This document shows, in pieces, positions 25,302-34,710 of a stretch of 64,000 nucleotides of DNA. The notes under the pieces are model-generated. The model did not search any database. It had not been told where the DNA came from and worked only from the letters and a program-made list of their open reading frames with translations. The translations under genes were made by a program, and so were the position numbers. The stretch's first letter is position 1. The number at the start of each line of letters is the position of its first letter. The stretch comes from Paenibacillus sp. E222 (GTDB taxonomy: Bacteria > Bacillota > Bacilli > Paenibacillales > Paenibacillaceae), in the NCBI RefSeq assembly GCF_013401555.1, contig NZ_CP058552.1:4464001-4528000 (forward strand), written 5' to 3'.

Positions 25302-26501
25302 TTGAACAGAACAGTCATACTGGAGCGTCTTCAATCACAGATCTGCGAGGGAAATCACATCATCGGTGTCTCAACAGGCACGGGGATTACAGCCAAGTAT
25401 GCAGCTCAGAGTGGAGCGGATTTTATATTAATGCTGAACTCCGGCAAGTTTCGCCAGATGGGCAGGAGCTCTCTAGCCGGCTTTTTGCCGTTTTGCAACA
25501 GTAATGATATGGTGATGGATTTTGCGTCAAGAGAAATTGTGCCGCTGGTGAGGCATTCTCCCGTACTCTTTGGACTGAATGCGAATGATCCAACCATAGA
25601 AATAGCTGATTATATAGAGGAAATCAAGAGGAGAGGGTTTTCGGGAGTCAACAACTATCCTACGGTCGGCTTGATCGACGGATTATTCAGAGAGGCTCTG
25701 GAGGAAGACGGAATTCGTTATGACATCGAGGTTGAGGCCATACGCCTGGCCCATCGACAGGATTTGTTTACGGTGGCGTTCGTATTTGATGAGCTTCAGG
25801 CGGCCCAGATGATTGAAGCGGGGGCAGATGTAATCTGTGCTCATCTCGGCCTGACCGAAGGCGGGTTATTGGGTGCACGGAAGGTTGTATCCTTGGAGGC
25901 CGCCAAATCAAAGGCACTGCGTATTTTTGATACCTGCAATCAGCTTAAGCCGGATTTGATCAAGATGATTTATGGCGGTCCGGTAAAGACGCCGGTCGAT
26001 GTCCAGTACATGTATAGCGACAACACAGACATTATGGGCTATATTGGCGGGTCTGCTTTTGAACGAATTCCTTCTGAGAAGTCGATTACGGTAATTACTC
26101 GCGATTTTAAACGCCTGGGTAAACTGGATGAGGACGATTTTATGGTCAAAATGCTGAAAGGCATCACTCACCATTATGATTACGTTGAGTTTGTCAAAGA
26201 GTATGTCGCGCAAAACTACAACAGTGAAATTGTTTTTTCGGATCTGGCCAAGGTTGCTCATGTTTCCCGCAGCTACTTGAGTAGTTTGTTTAAAAAGGAG
26301 GTTGGCTGCAGCTTTCAGACCTATCTGGTGAGCTTCCGCATCAATAAAGCCGTCACGCTTCTTCATGCGCCGCAGTTTCAATTATCCGAAGTGGCCGGGA
26401 TGGTTGGGTATCCCAATTACGCACAATTCAGCAAAATGTTTAAAAAGCTTAAGGGCTGCTCCCCCAAAAAGTACAGATCTAACCTAAGCACAAAAACATA
26501 G
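25302..26501 (+). CDS. Regulator: PEP-hydrolase-like TIM barrel fused to AraC DNA-binding domain
   Basis: 399 residues. Residues 1-275 are a TIM-barrel of the PEP mutase/PEP-hydrolase-like family and closely follow the enzyme gene at 27885 along the whole length: [38 protein letters not shown], the AHLGLTEGG and IYGGPVKTPVD stretches. Residues about 300-395 are a two-helix-turn-helix AraC domain (FSDLAKVAHVSRSYLSSLFK, LSEVAGMVGYPNYAQFSKMFK). So a copy of the enzyme serves as sensor. TTG 25302 is chosen because AGGAG lies 10 bases upstream; earlier GTG/ATG codons have no site. It probably senses the substrate or product of the downstream enzymes and activates them. Cytoplasmic. A terminator separates it from its likely target operon. 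Confidence 0.88.
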   Translation: MNRTVILERLQSQICEGNHIIGVSTGTGITAKYAAQSGADFILMLNSGKFRQMGRSSLAGFLPFCNSNDMVMDFASREIVPLVRHSPVLFGLNANDPTIEIADYIEEIKRRGFSGVNNYPTVGLIDGLFREALEEDGIRYDIEVEAIRLAHRQDLFTVAFVFDELQAAQMIEAGADVICAHLGLTEGGLLGARKVVSLEAAKSKALRIFDTCNQLKPDLIKMIYGGPVKTPVDVQYMYSDNTDIMGYIGGSAFERIPSEKSITVITRDFKRLGKLDEDDFMVKMLKGITHHYDYVEFVKEYVAQNYNSEIVFSDLAKVAHVSRSYLSSLFKKEVGCSFQTYLVSFRINKAVTLLHAPQFQLSEVAGMVGYPNYAQFSKMFKKLKGCSPKKYRSNLSTKT

Positions 26502-26505
26502 AACA

Positions 26506-26519
26506 TAAAAGCGTTTTCA
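26506..26519 (+). promoter_or_regulatory. cre-like site (CcpA) upstream of the Tm-1-like operon
   Basis: TAAAAGCGTTTTCA; the reverse strand reads TGAAAACGCTTTTA, 13 of 14 positions of TGWAANCGNTNWCA. Confidence 0.5.
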
Positions 26520-26531
26520 TAAATAAACAGG

Positions 26532-26570
26532 ACCAGTATGATGAAGTTATAACGATCGTACTGGTTTTTC
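26532..26570 (+). terminator. Terminator between regulator and Tm-1-like operon
   Basis: 11-bp stem (26532-26542 with 26555-26565, one G-U), 12-base loop, five T. Confidence 0.85.
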
Positions 26571-26644
26571 TGTTAGCCAAAAAAATCAGCGTGCTACCTG
26601 CGATCGAGCTTGGTTTCTAAAGAGTCATACGAGGAGGCCGTGGA

Positions 26645-27859
26645 ATGAAAACCGTCGCAATCATTGGAACGTTTGATACAAAGGGTGACGAATACCTTTA
26701 CATCAAGAGCATTGCAGAGGAGCTTGGGTTGGGGACATTGATGATTCATACAGGTGTATTTGAATCGTCCTTTGTTCCGGATGTGTCCAATCAGGAAGTC
26801 GCCCACGCCGCAGGCATGGTCATAGAAGAACTTGCGGCAAAGAAGGATCGGGCTTTGGCTACAGAGGTTTTGTCCATAGGATTGAAGAAGCTGGTGCCAC
26901 AGTTGTACAAACAAGGTAAATTTGACGGAGTCATTTCCTTTGGTGGGACTGGTGGGACCTCACTGGTCACACCTGCCATGAGAGCTCTGCCGATTGGTGT
27001 CCCTAAGGTGATGGTATCCACCGTTGCTTCTGGAAACACAGCTCCATACGTAGGCACGAGTGATATTGTCATGATTCCGTCTGTGGTGGATGTAGCAGGA
27101 TTGAACTCCATTTCTACAAAAATATTTACAAATGCATTATTTGCGATGGCGGGCATGCTCAAGTTTGAGCATACGCATAAACCGGATAAAAAGCCGCTGG
27201 TTGCAGCTACGATGTTTGGGGTGACAACACCATGTGTGACAGCGGCAAGAAAATATTTGGAGGAGCGGGGCTACGAGGTGCTTGTGTTCCACGCCACGGG
27301 CATCGGAGGGCAGTCGATGGAGGCGTTGATTGAAGCAGGCTTTATTGAAGGGGTATTGGACTTGACGACGACGGAGTGGGCAGATGAAATCATCGGCGGT
27401 GTCTTAACTGCGGGGCCGAATCGCTTGGAGGCTGCAGGCCACAATCGCATTCCGCAGGTAGTCTCGGTAGGCGCTTTGGATATGTGCAATTTTGGGCCGA
27501 GCGATACGGTGCCTGAGAAATTCAAGGATCATACCTTCTATCAGCATAATCCGACGGTAACTCTGATGAGAACCACGGTGGAAGAGAATGAGCAGATCGG
27601 CAGGAAGCTTGCGGAGAAGCTGAACATGGCAAAGGAACGCACCGTGCTAATGCTGCCCCTTAGAGGCGTATCCGCAATTGATGTGGAGGGGGAGCCTTTC
27701 TACGGACCGGAGGAGGACCGGATGTTGTTTGATACCCTGCGCCAGCATGTCGATCGCACAATTGTTGAAGTGATTGAAATGGATTGCGCCATCAACGATC
27801 CAGCCTTTGCAGAGGCCGCAGCACAAAAGCTGATCGCTCTCATGACATCAAATTCCTAA
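26645..27859 (+). CDS. UPF0261 / Tm-1-like ATP-binding domain protein
   Basis: 404 residues, whole length in UPF0261. Family marks: [16 protein letters not shown] at the N-terminus, [34 protein letters not shown] with the nucleotide-binding loops, and [15 protein letters not shown] in the C-terminal half. The family matches the N-terminal half of the tomato Tm-1 antiviral protein, which binds ATP; bacterial function is not settled. The gene for the other half of Tm-1 follows after 25 bases, so the two should form one complex or act in one pathway. Ribosome site GGAGG 6-7 bases before ATG. Confidence 0.92.
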   Translation: MKTVAIIGTFDTKGDEYLYIKSIAEELGLGTLMIHTGVFESSFVPDVSNQEVAHAAGMVIEELAAKKDRALATEVLSIGLKKLVPQLYKQGKFDGVISFGGTGGTSLVTPAMRALPIGVPKVMVSTVASGNTAPYVGTSDIVMIPSVVDVAGLNSISTKIFTNALFAMAGMLKFEHTHKPDKKPLVAATMFGVTTPCVTAARKYLEERGYEVLVFHATGIGGQSMEALIEAGFIEGVLDLTTTEWADEIIGGVLTAGPNRLEAAGHNRIPQVVSVGALDMCNFGPSDTVPEKFKDHTFYQHNPTVTLMRTTVEENEQIGRKLAEKLNMAKERTVLMLPLRGVSAIDVEGEPFYGPEEDRMLFDTLRQHVDRTIVEVIEMDCAINDPAFAEAAAQKLIALMTSNS

Positions 27860-27884
27860 TCAATCCAATAAGGAGGATAACGAA

Positions 27885-28715
27885 ATGAATAAGCTGAACA
27901 GATCAGAAATTATGGACAAATTTAGGGAAGAGGTAAAGCAGGGTAAAATTCTACTAGGTGTCGGGGCAGGAACAGGCATTACGGCGAAGAGCAGTGAAGC
28001 GGGCGGAGCAGATATGTTGATCGTATACAATTCCGGCCGGTATAGAATGGCGGGCCGCGGATCGCTGGCGGGCTTGCTCTCCTATGGAGATGCCAATCAA
28101 ATCGTCGTTGAGATGGGTGCCGAGGTGCTGCCCGTCGTCAAACATACGCCTGTTCTGGCAGGGGTGTGCGGCACCGACCCTTTCCGAATAATGGAGGTAT
28201 ACCTGAAGCAGCTGAAGGAGCAGGGCTTCAGCGGAGTTCAAAACTTCCCAACCGTTGGTTTGATTGATGGGGTGTTCAGACAAAACCTGGAGGAAACCGG
28301 TATGGGGTACGATCTGGAGGTTGAAATGATCCGTATCGCCCATGAATTGGATTTGCTGACTACGCCGTATGTTTTTGATCCTGCTCAGGCAAAGGCCATG
28401 GCGGAGGCGGGGGCTGACATTTTGGTAGCACACATGGGGTTGACGACCAAGGGCTCCATTGGTGCAAAAACAGCACTGACCCTGGACGACTGTGTGCAAC
28501 GAATTGAGGCTATTATTGAAGCAGGACGGGCTGTGAACCCGGAAATCATGATTATTTGCCACGGTGGACCCATTGCAGAGCCGGAGGATGCGGCTTATGT
28601 CATTGAGAGAACGAAGGGCATTGATGGATTCTTCGGCGCATCCAGCATTGAGCGTTTTGCGGCAGAGAAAGGTATTACACAGCAGACGGAGTCCTTCAAA
28701 TCAATTCGGAAATAG
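27885..28715 (+). CDS. PEP-hydrolase-family TIM-barrel protein (Tm-1 C-terminal half)
   Basis: 276 residues, a single TIM barrel of the PEP mutase/isocitrate lyase superfamily. Landmarks: [84 protein letters not shown]. It corresponds to the C-terminal half of plant Tm-1-like proteins. Reaction unknown; superfamily members break or form C-C or P-C bonds next to a carboxylate. Ribosome site AAGGAGG. Co-transcribed with UPF0261, terminator follows. The upstream regulator is its paralogue with an added DNA-binding domain. Confidence 0.9.
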   Translation: MNKLNRSEIMDKFREEVKQGKILLGVGAGTGITAKSSEAGGADMLIVYNSGRYRMAGRGSLAGLLSYGDANQIVVEMGAEVLPVVKHTPVLAGVCGTDPFRIMEVYLKQLKEQGFSGVQNFPTVGLIDGVFRQNLEETGMGYDLEVEMIRIAHELDLLTTPYVFDPAQAKAMAEAGADILVAHMGLTTKGSIGAKTALTLDDCVQRIEAIIEAGRAVNPEIMIICHGGPIAEPEDAAYVIERTKGIDGFFGASSIERFAAEKGITQQTESFKSIRK

Positions 28716-28725
28716 TATTCAACCT

Positions 28726-28759
28726 AACGACAGTCAATTATTTGGCTGTCGTTTTTTTA
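28726..28759 (+). terminator. Terminator of the Tm-1-like operon
   Basis: AACGACAG / CTGTCGTT stem, 12-base loop, seven T. Confidence 0.9.
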
Positions 28760-28792
28760 TCCATAGGGGAAGAGGAGACTCCCAACTCATCA

Positions 28793-28806
28793 TAATAGCG
28801 CTTACA
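28793..28806 (+). promoter_or_regulatory. cre-like site upstream of the sugar two-component/ABC operon
   Basis: TAATAGCGCTTACA; reverse strand TGTAAGCGCTATTA agrees with 13 of 14 positions of the CcpA consensus. Confidence 0.5.
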
Positions 28807-28858
28807 AATTACTGTTGCGATTAGCCCTAATGTTCAGTAAATTGGGAGGTATACACCG

Positions 28859-28924
28859 ATGGGAGGGCTGAACAACAATCATGTTGACCAGATGGCTGCG
28901 ACGAATTACGCCAGGTACGTTTAA
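28859..28924 (+). CDS. Candidate 21-residue upstream ORF overlapping the kinase start
   Basis: ATG 28859 with GGGAGG 9 bases upstream, encoding MGGLNNNHVDQMAATNYARY plus Val and a stop at 28922. It overlaps the kinase start (28881) in another frame, and the kinase ATG has only a distant ribosome site. It may be a leader that couples translation. Confidence 0.3.
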   Translation: MGGLNNNHVDQMAATNYARYV

Positions 28925-30704
28925 ACACCGAATACTATTTTCGTTTCTGTTATTCCTCCTGACGCCTATAGCCATATTGGTTCTCTACAACTTCCGAGAA
29001 ACGGAAGTTATGCTCCAGCGGGATGCTTCGGACATTAACGTCAAGCAACTCGAAGGCATCAAAGCCGATCTTATTGATTTGATGAGTCTTGTGATGAAGA
29101 CTGGGATGCTGCTGGATCAGGATTCTGTTCTCCGCGAAGTGATGCAGAAGCCGGAATTATATGATGCCATCCATCGAAAGCGAATTGTGGAAAATAAATT
29201 TGCTAGTATTGAAAACAGTTTTTTCCTTACGGGAGCTACCGTATTTTATACATTGATCGATTTAAAAGGAAACGCTTACACTTCGTATACACCGCAGAAT
29301 TCTTTGAATTATGCCCGCATCAGTTCCGAGCCCTGGGTACAGGAGCTGAAGAGGACTGACGGACAACGGTACGTATGGAAATCCAATGATTTGACGACCG
29401 GCATTCGTGAGAGAAAAGGAAATCGGATGCTGAGCCTTTACGAAGTCCTACGTGACGACGGACTGAAACCATTCGCTTATGGACGTTTTAGTATTGATTA
29501 TGAAGCATGGTTTCAGGAAAAAACGGAGGAAAATACATTCGGCAGCGATAGGGAAGGAGCCTATTTTCTAATGGATGGATATGGGAATATTATGCTTCAG
29601 TCCAAGTCGGGGGACAACGTACCCTCTACCGTGTCATCTGCTATTACAGCAGCAAGTCATAGCCAGGGACAGGATACCTCCTCCCAATCCATTGTGAACG
29701 ATCATATGATGTATACCTATAGCAAGATTCAAGAGCTTGACGGTTATCTTGTGAAAAAGATTCCCCTATCCTTGTTATTCGAAGAAGTGAACAAACAGAA
29801 GCTGAGGTTCTATACCGTATATGGGGCCATCCTGCTGCTGTTTGTGCTGCTGACTTATTTCATTTCTTCAACCGTTACCGGTCCTTTAAAGCACCTTCAA
29901 CGAAAGATGGAGACAACCGTAAAATTGAATTTGAAGACAAAGCTGCCGGAACAAGGCAGAGGTGAATTGCTGGCGCTAACCCGAAGCTTCAATTTCATGA
30001 TCGCAGACATCAATAATCTGTTGGAACAGTTAAAGCTTGAGGAGCGGCAAAAGCAGTTTGTCCGATTTCAGGTGTTGCTTGGTCAGATGAATCCTCATTT
30101 TCTGCTGAATACGCTGAATACAATCAAGAGCATAGCACTGGATAAGGATGAAGATGAGATTTACGAGATTTGTGTATCGCTAGGAAAAATATTAGAAACT
30201 ACGCTGAATCTGGAGGTTGATCTTATTCTTCTGAAGGAGGAGATTGTGCTAATTGAATCCTATATGGATATTCAACGGAAACGGTTTGGACATGGCATCG
30301 AGCTCCATTATGAAGTTTCCAGGGATCTGGAGTATGCACTGATTCCGAAATTTTGTCTGCAGCCGCTGGTAGAAAATTCGTTGATTCACGGGTTTGGACA
30401 ATCACAGCTTGAGGGGCGGATCGACATTCGTGCATCAATCCAACATTCGCTGCTTATTTTGGAGGTTGCAGATAATGGCATTGGAATGAAAAAATCCCAG
30501 GCGAATCAGTCCTACCGGAAACGAAAAAGCATTGGTGTACAAAACCTTCGCGAGAGCTTGGAGCTTATGTTTAAGAACCAGCCAACAGGACTTCGGATAG
30601 AGTCGACGGACGAAGGAACGCAGGTCATCATGCATTTCCCATTATTGTTATCCAAACCATATTTGAAGGAGGGGAGCACCATTGTGGCGCACATTGATCG
30701 TTGA
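28881..30704 (+). CDS. YesM-type sensor histidine kinase
   Basis: 607 residues. Membrane helix at about 18-38, extracellular sensor (dCache-like) to about 310, second helix 312-335, HAMP (TGPLKHLQRKMETTVKL), then the His_kinase domain with the H-box QMNPHFLLNTLN (His406; usual text NPHFLYNTL) and an ATPase domain with LVENSLIHGFG and VADNGIGMK. Family members sense an extracellular sugar or oligosaccharide, often with the binding protein, and phosphorylate the partner regulator. It overlaps the response regulator gene by 23 bases and sits ahead of a sugar importer. Confidence 0.93.
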   Translation: MLTRWLRRITPGTFKHRILFSFLLFLLTPIAILVLYNFRETEVMLQRDASDINVKQLEGIKADLIDLMSLVMKTGMLLDQDSVLREVMQKPELYDAIHRKRIVENKFASIENSFFLTGATVFYTLIDLKGNAYTSYTPQNSLNYARISSEPWVQELKRTDGQRYVWKSNDLTTGIRERKGNRMLSLYEVLRDDGLKPFAYGRFSIDYEAWFQEKTEENTFGSDREGAYFLMDGYGNIMLQSKSGDNVPSTVSSAITAASHSQGQDTSSQSIVNDHMMYTYSKIQELDGYLVKKIPLSLLFEEVNKQKLRFYTVYGAILLLFVLLTYFISSTVTGPLKHLQRKMETTVKLNLKTKLPEQGRGELLALTRSFNFMIADINNLLEQLKLEERQKQFVRFQVLLGQMNPHFLLNTLNTIKSIALDKDEDEIYEICVSLGKILETTLNLEVDLILLKEEIVLIESYMDIQRKRFGHGIELHYEVSRDLEYALIPKFCLQPLVENSLIHGFGQSQLEGRIDIRASIQHSLLILEVADNGIGMKKSQANQSYRKRKSIGVQNLRESLELMFKNQPTGLRIESTDEGTQVIMHFPLLLSKPYLKEGSTIVAHIDR

Positions 30705-31449
30705 AGATGAACAATACGCAAGAGCAAGCTTGCGCAAATTGTTTACAAAGGCGAATATCCCGTTTGAAATTATCGGTGAGGCGGTAAATGGCGAGGAAGG
30801 TTTGCAGTTGATTCGGGAACTGCAGCCCGATGTTGTCATTTCCGACATTTTCATGCCGCTAATGGATGGCATCCGTTTACTCCAGCTCACGAGAAAGGAA
30901 GGACATGAATGCAGATTCGTTATGTTGACGGCAGTAAGTGAATTCGAGTATGCCAGACAAGCATTGGAATACGGGGCTTCAGGTTATTTGATGAAACTTT
31001 CTCTGGATTTGAAGGAACTGAAGCAAACCATGGACAAAGTAGCCGGAGAGCTGACGAGAATGGATAAGCTTCGCCTGGCAGATAAATGGTTCCCGGATAA
31101 GACTGTCCAAGAACCAACAAATCATCGAGAGCTGAACCGAATGATTACTTACATTGAGGAGCATTTCGCCGAGGATGTGACATTAAAGAGATTGGCTGAA
31201 TATGTTCGCATGGATGCCAGTTACATTAGTGACTTATTCAAGAAGAAGATGGGGATCACGATGACGCATTTTATTCAGAACCGCCGCGTTCAAGCAGCGA
31301 AAATGCTGCTGACAGAGACGGAGAAAACGGTGAGTGAAATTGGCAGGTTGGTAGGCTTCGAGAACGACAATTATTTCATTAAAATATTCAAGCGGTGGTG
31401 CGGGTTGACTCCAAATGAATACCGGAAAGAACAAAAAAACGTTCTATGA
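30682..31449 (+). CDS. YesN-type response regulator with AraC domain
   Basis: 255 residues. Receiver domain 1-120 with acidic pocket E8-D9, phosphoacceptor D55 (VVISDIFMP) and Lys in YLMKLS; AraC DNA-binding domain 155-253 (LKRLAEYVRMDASYISDLFK, VSEIGRLVGFENDNYFIKIFK). Shorter than the usual 500-residue YesN because the middle region is almost absent. TTG start after GGAGGGG, inside the kinase gene. Probably activates the importer operon beginning at 31543. Confidence 0.92.
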   Translation: MWRTLIVEDEQYARASLRKLFTKANIPFEIIGEAVNGEEGLQLIRELQPDVVISDIFMPLMDGIRLLQLTRKEGHECRFVMLTAVSEFEYARQALEYGASGYLMKLSLDLKELKQTMDKVAGELTRMDKLRLADKWFPDKTVQEPTNHRELNRMITYIEEHFAEDVTLKRLAEYVRMDASYISDLFKKKMGITMTHFIQNRRVQAAKMLLTETEKTVSEIGRLVGFENDNYFIKIFKRWCGLTPNEYRKEQKNVL

Positions 31450-31542
31450 ATATCCAAACACCGTTCATACCCCCAATGTCAGGCTGGTGATAAAGTTAAA
31501 GACGTAGCAAGCAGCTTATCAACTTGATAAGGGGGACTGTAA

Positions 31543-32850
31543 ATGAAATATAGAAATTGGTTAAAGGCAGCTTTGATTACGACTTTGACAGCTTCGATGC
31601 TCAGCGCATGCGGAGGGGCTAACAACGAAGGAGCGAGTGCGGGATCGGCGAATCAAAATGCTGGTGAGACCATTAATCTCACACTTTGGGGAGCTGTTCC
31701 TGCCGAGGCAGGACCTCAAGAAGTGATTGACAGCTGGAACAAAGAAAATCCTGACATTCAGGTCGAGTACTTCCGTTATGTAAATGATGACCCCGGCAAC
31801 CTGAAGCTGGATACGGCGCTCATGACGGGTCAGGACGCAGACTTGTTCGTCAACTACGCGATTAACCGTTTACAGAAACGTGTTGATGCAGGAGTCGCTT
31901 TGGATCTGAGCAGCAGAACTGATTACAACATCGACGAGCAAATGGGGGTAGACGCCGCTCAATGGAAAATCGGGGATAAGTATTATGGCATTCCGACAAA
32001 GAAAAACATGTTATTCATCTGGCTTAACAAAAGCATGCTGGATGAAGCCGGTCTTCCGATTCCTCCCGTTGATTGGACATGGGATGACTTGAGGGAATAT
32101 TCGAAAGCGCTAACAAAATCAAATGTGTACGGTCTTATGCAGCATGATGCTGCCTTTACCGCTGCAATTGACGGTACCATTGCGGGCCTTGGCGTAACCA
32201 CGCCGGAAGGAACATCTAACTTCAATAATGATCTTTGGAAAAAGCAGCTTCAAATCGTGCATGACATGATGTTTGTAGACAATTCGACACCCGAATATGG
32301 TGAACAAGTAACCAGCAAAATGCCGGTAGATACAATGTTCCTCAAAGGGGAGGCAGCGATGTTAGCCGCAGGAGAATTTATTTTCCGCAACGCCAATAAC
32401 CTGAAGGAATTTCCGCATGACTTCAAAATCGCATTCGCTACAATTCCGAAAGTATCTGCCGATCAAAAGGACTATAAATATGCTGGCGGTTTAGGTGACA
32501 TGCTCTCCGTTAATGCAAAATCCAAGCATCAGGATGCGGCATGGAAATTCGCAAAGTGGTATGCGGACGGCGGAATGTTGCCGATGGCGAGCGGAGGACG
32601 TCTTCCATCCTCGAAGAGCGTCGATAACAAGCAGGCGATGGACCTGCTGCTCAAGGGTGTTGAAGACAAATACGATACAGAGTCGATGAATAGCGTTGTG
32701 TTCGGAGAGTTCCCATCATTCCAGCTAAATGTACCGCAGCAAGCGCTGGATGCCCGCAAGGAAGAATACGAGAAATACTTCCTGAATGAGCAGGATATCG
32801 ATACAACGCTTAAGAATATGGCCAAACGCCATCAGGAATATATCAAATAA
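31543..32850 (+). CDS. Sugar-binding lipoprotein (extracellular solute-binding family 1)
   Basis: 435 residues. Lipobox LSAC (C23). Two-lobed binding protein of the maltodextrin/oligosaccharide group: LTLWGAVPAEAGPQEVIDSW near the N-terminus, GDKYYGIPTKKNMLFIWLNK, MFLKGEAAMLAAGEF, then AAWKFAKWYADG. It captures a sugar outside the cell for the two permeases that follow. Ligand unknown. Ribosome site AAGGGGG 9 bases before ATG. Confidence 0.92.
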   Translation: MKYRNWLKAALITTLTASMLSACGGANNEGASAGSANQNAGETINLTLWGAVPAEAGPQEVIDSWNKENPDIQVEYFRYVNDDPGNLKLDTALMTGQDADLFVNYAINRLQKRVDAGVALDLSSRTDYNIDEQMGVDAAQWKIGDKYYGIPTKKNMLFIWLNKSMLDEAGLPIPPVDWTWDDLREYSKALTKSNVYGLMQHDAAFTAAIDGTIAGLGVTTPEGTSNFNNDLWKKQLQIVHDMMFVDNSTPEYGEQVTSKMPVDTMFLKGEAAMLAAGEFIFRNANNLKEFPHDFKIAFATIPKVSADQKDYKYAGGLGDMLSVNAKSKHQDAAWKFAKWYADGGMLPMASGGRLPSSKSVDNKQAMDLLLKGVEDKYDTESMNSVVFGEFPSFQLNVPQQALDARKEEYEKYFLNEQDIDTTLKNMAKRHQEYIK

Positions 32851-32964
32851 TCAAATAATCGAATATTGACAATATCCCTAAGAGAGAAGAAGGATTCTTC
32901 GCTTCCGTCTTCTCTCTTTGCTGTATTTAAAAAGTTCCATACGAGAAGAAAGGCGGCGTTTTCT

Positions 32965-33849
32965 GTGAAAAGGAACAGCTGGATTCGGAAACAAGGCTGG
33001 GTGGGCTACGTATTTATTTTGCCTAATATGCTCGGTATCCTCGCATTTTTTATTCTGCCAGCCTTGTACTCCTTCTTTATGATGTTCACGGACTATCAAT
33101 TCGCCAATCCGAATTGGACGTTCACCGGGTTAGATAATATCAAACGCCTTTTTGGTGATGATCAGTTCTATGCTTCAATTAAATATACAATCATATTCCT
33201 GATGTCCGTTCCGGTCTCATTGGCAATTGCATTTCTCGTTGCTCTTGTGCTTAACCGGAGCGTGTATTTGAAAGGATTGCTTAGAGGCATGTTCTTCCTG
33301 CCATATATCTCTAGCGGTGTTGCCGTTGCTTTTGTATGGATGCTGCTGTTCCAGCCGTCCCAGGGGCCGATTAATGAAGTGCTTCGCTTTATCGGCATTG
33401 TATCGCCTCCCGGCTGGTTCGCTGATTCGAGTTCGGCGATGTATGCCATTGACGTCGTGCAGATATGGTTTATGTTAGGCTACAACATGATTATCTATCT
33501 GGCAGCCCTGCAGGAGATTTCGACCGAGCAACTTGAAGCCGCACGTATCGACGGTGCAGGGAAAGCGACTATTACATGGAGGATTGTATGGCCGCTTGTT
33601 AGTCCAACGACATTTATGCTACTGATTACGGGGCTGATTATGACGGTCAAATCCTTCTCTCTCATCCAAGCGATTACGGGCGGCGGCCCAAGCGGAAGCA
33701 CCACGATTCTGTCGCTGTTCGTCTACAAAACGGCATTTAGCTATTATGAGATGGGCTATGCATCAACCATTTCCTGGTTCCTGTTTGCAGTTATTCTTGT
33801 CATTACCATAATCCAATGGGTCGGCCAAAAACGCTGGGTCCATTACTAG
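32965..33849 (+). CDS. Sugar ABC permease (MalF/LacF-like)
   Basis: 294 residues from GTG 32965, six membrane helices (first at GYVFILPNMLGILAFFILPA) and EAA loop STEQLEAARIDGAGKATITW. The frame stays open to a TTG at 32866, which would add 33 residues but has no ribosome site; AAAGGCGG lies 8 bases before the GTG. Pairs with the permease at 33864. No ATPase gene is in the operon, so the shared MsmX-type ATPase must serve it. Confidence 0.9.
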   Translation: MKRNSWIRKQGWVGYVFILPNMLGILAFFILPALYSFFMMFTDYQFANPNWTFTGLDNIKRLFGDDQFYASIKYTIIFLMSVPVSLAIAFLVALVLNRSVYLKGLLRGMFFLPYISSGVAVAFVWMLLFQPSQGPINEVLRFIGIVSPPGWFADSSSAMYAIDVVQIWFMLGYNMIIYLAALQEISTEQLEAARIDGAGKATITWRIVWPLVSPTTFMLLITGLIMTVKSFSLIQAITGGGPSGSTTILSLFVYKTAFSYYEMGYASTISWFLFAVILVITIIQWVGQKRWVHY

Positions 33850-33863
33850 AGAGGAGCTGGCCT

Positions 33864-34691
33864 ATGTTTAGAACAACGAAGACACGCTCGGTTAAGCTTT
33901 CTGTCACGATCCTCATGTTAATTGCAGGGTTGTTTATGATTGTTCCTTTTCTATGGATGCTCAGTACTTCCTTCCAGACCCCGAGTGAAGTATTCCGTCA
34001 ATGGCTTCCTTCGAAGCTCGACTGGACCAGCCATAAGCGAATCTGGACGGGGAACTATAATTTTCTCCCTTATTATTTGAACTCCATTAAGATTGCTGTG
34101 ATTGGTACAGCTGGTGCTGTTTTTTTGTCGGCCTTTGCTGCTTATGGCTTCGCCCGTACGGAATTTAAAGGACGTAATACTCTCTTCATCGTGTATCTAT
34201 CCATGATGATGATTCCTCCTCAAGTCGTTTTTGTTCCGAAGTTTATCCTGTTTAACTGGCTTCATATTTATAACACACATTGGGCATTAATTCTGCCAGC
34301 CATGTTCTCGATATTTGGTGTATTTATGCTCCGTCAATTCTTTCTCAGTATTCCGAACGAGATTACAGAATCTGCATTACTCGATGGTGCGGGTCATTTT
34401 CGGATTTTCTTCAAGCTGGTGTTACCGTTAGCCAAACCAGCGCTTGCAACGTTTGCGATTATCGATTTTTCCTGGCAGTGGAATGATTATGAGAATGCTC
34501 TGGTTTTCCTGCAGAGTCCAAAGCTTTATACAATTCCGCTTGGTTTACAAAATTTCGTTCTGGAAAACAACGTTGACTATAACGGCATGATGGCAGCTTC
34601 TTCCGCAGCGATTATCCCTATGATTTTAATCTTTCTGCTTGGTCAGAAATATATTATTCAAGGCGTATCCAGTTCAGCTGTAAAAGGCTAA
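33864..34691 (+). CDS. Sugar ABC permease (MalG/LacG-like)
   Basis: 275 residues, six helices, EAA loop NEITESALLDGAGHFRIFFK, C-terminal YIIQGVSSSAVKG typical of the family. ATG 33864 follows GAGAGGAG. The operon goes on into the FAD oxidoreductase 19 bases downstream. Confidence 0.92.
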   Translation: MFRTTKTRSVKLSVTILMLIAGLFMIVPFLWMLSTSFQTPSEVFRQWLPSKLDWTSHKRIWTGNYNFLPYYLNSIKIAVIGTAGAVFLSAFAAYGFARTEFKGRNTLFIVYLSMMMIPPQVVFVPKFILFNWLHIYNTHWALILPAMFSIFGVFMLRQFFLSIPNEITESALLDGAGHFRIFFKLVLPLAKPALATFAIIDFSWQWNDYENALVFLQSPKLYTIPLGLQNFVLENNVDYNGMMAASSAAIIPMILIFLLGQKYIIQGVSSSAVKG

Positions 34692-34710
34692 TTCAAAGGA
34701 GGCTTATATA

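Noticed and set aside
25232..25504. 90-codon frame ahead of the TIM-AraC regulator
   Set aside because: It overlaps the regulator's conserved start and ends inside it without any motif; a leader role cannot be excluded but nothing supports it.
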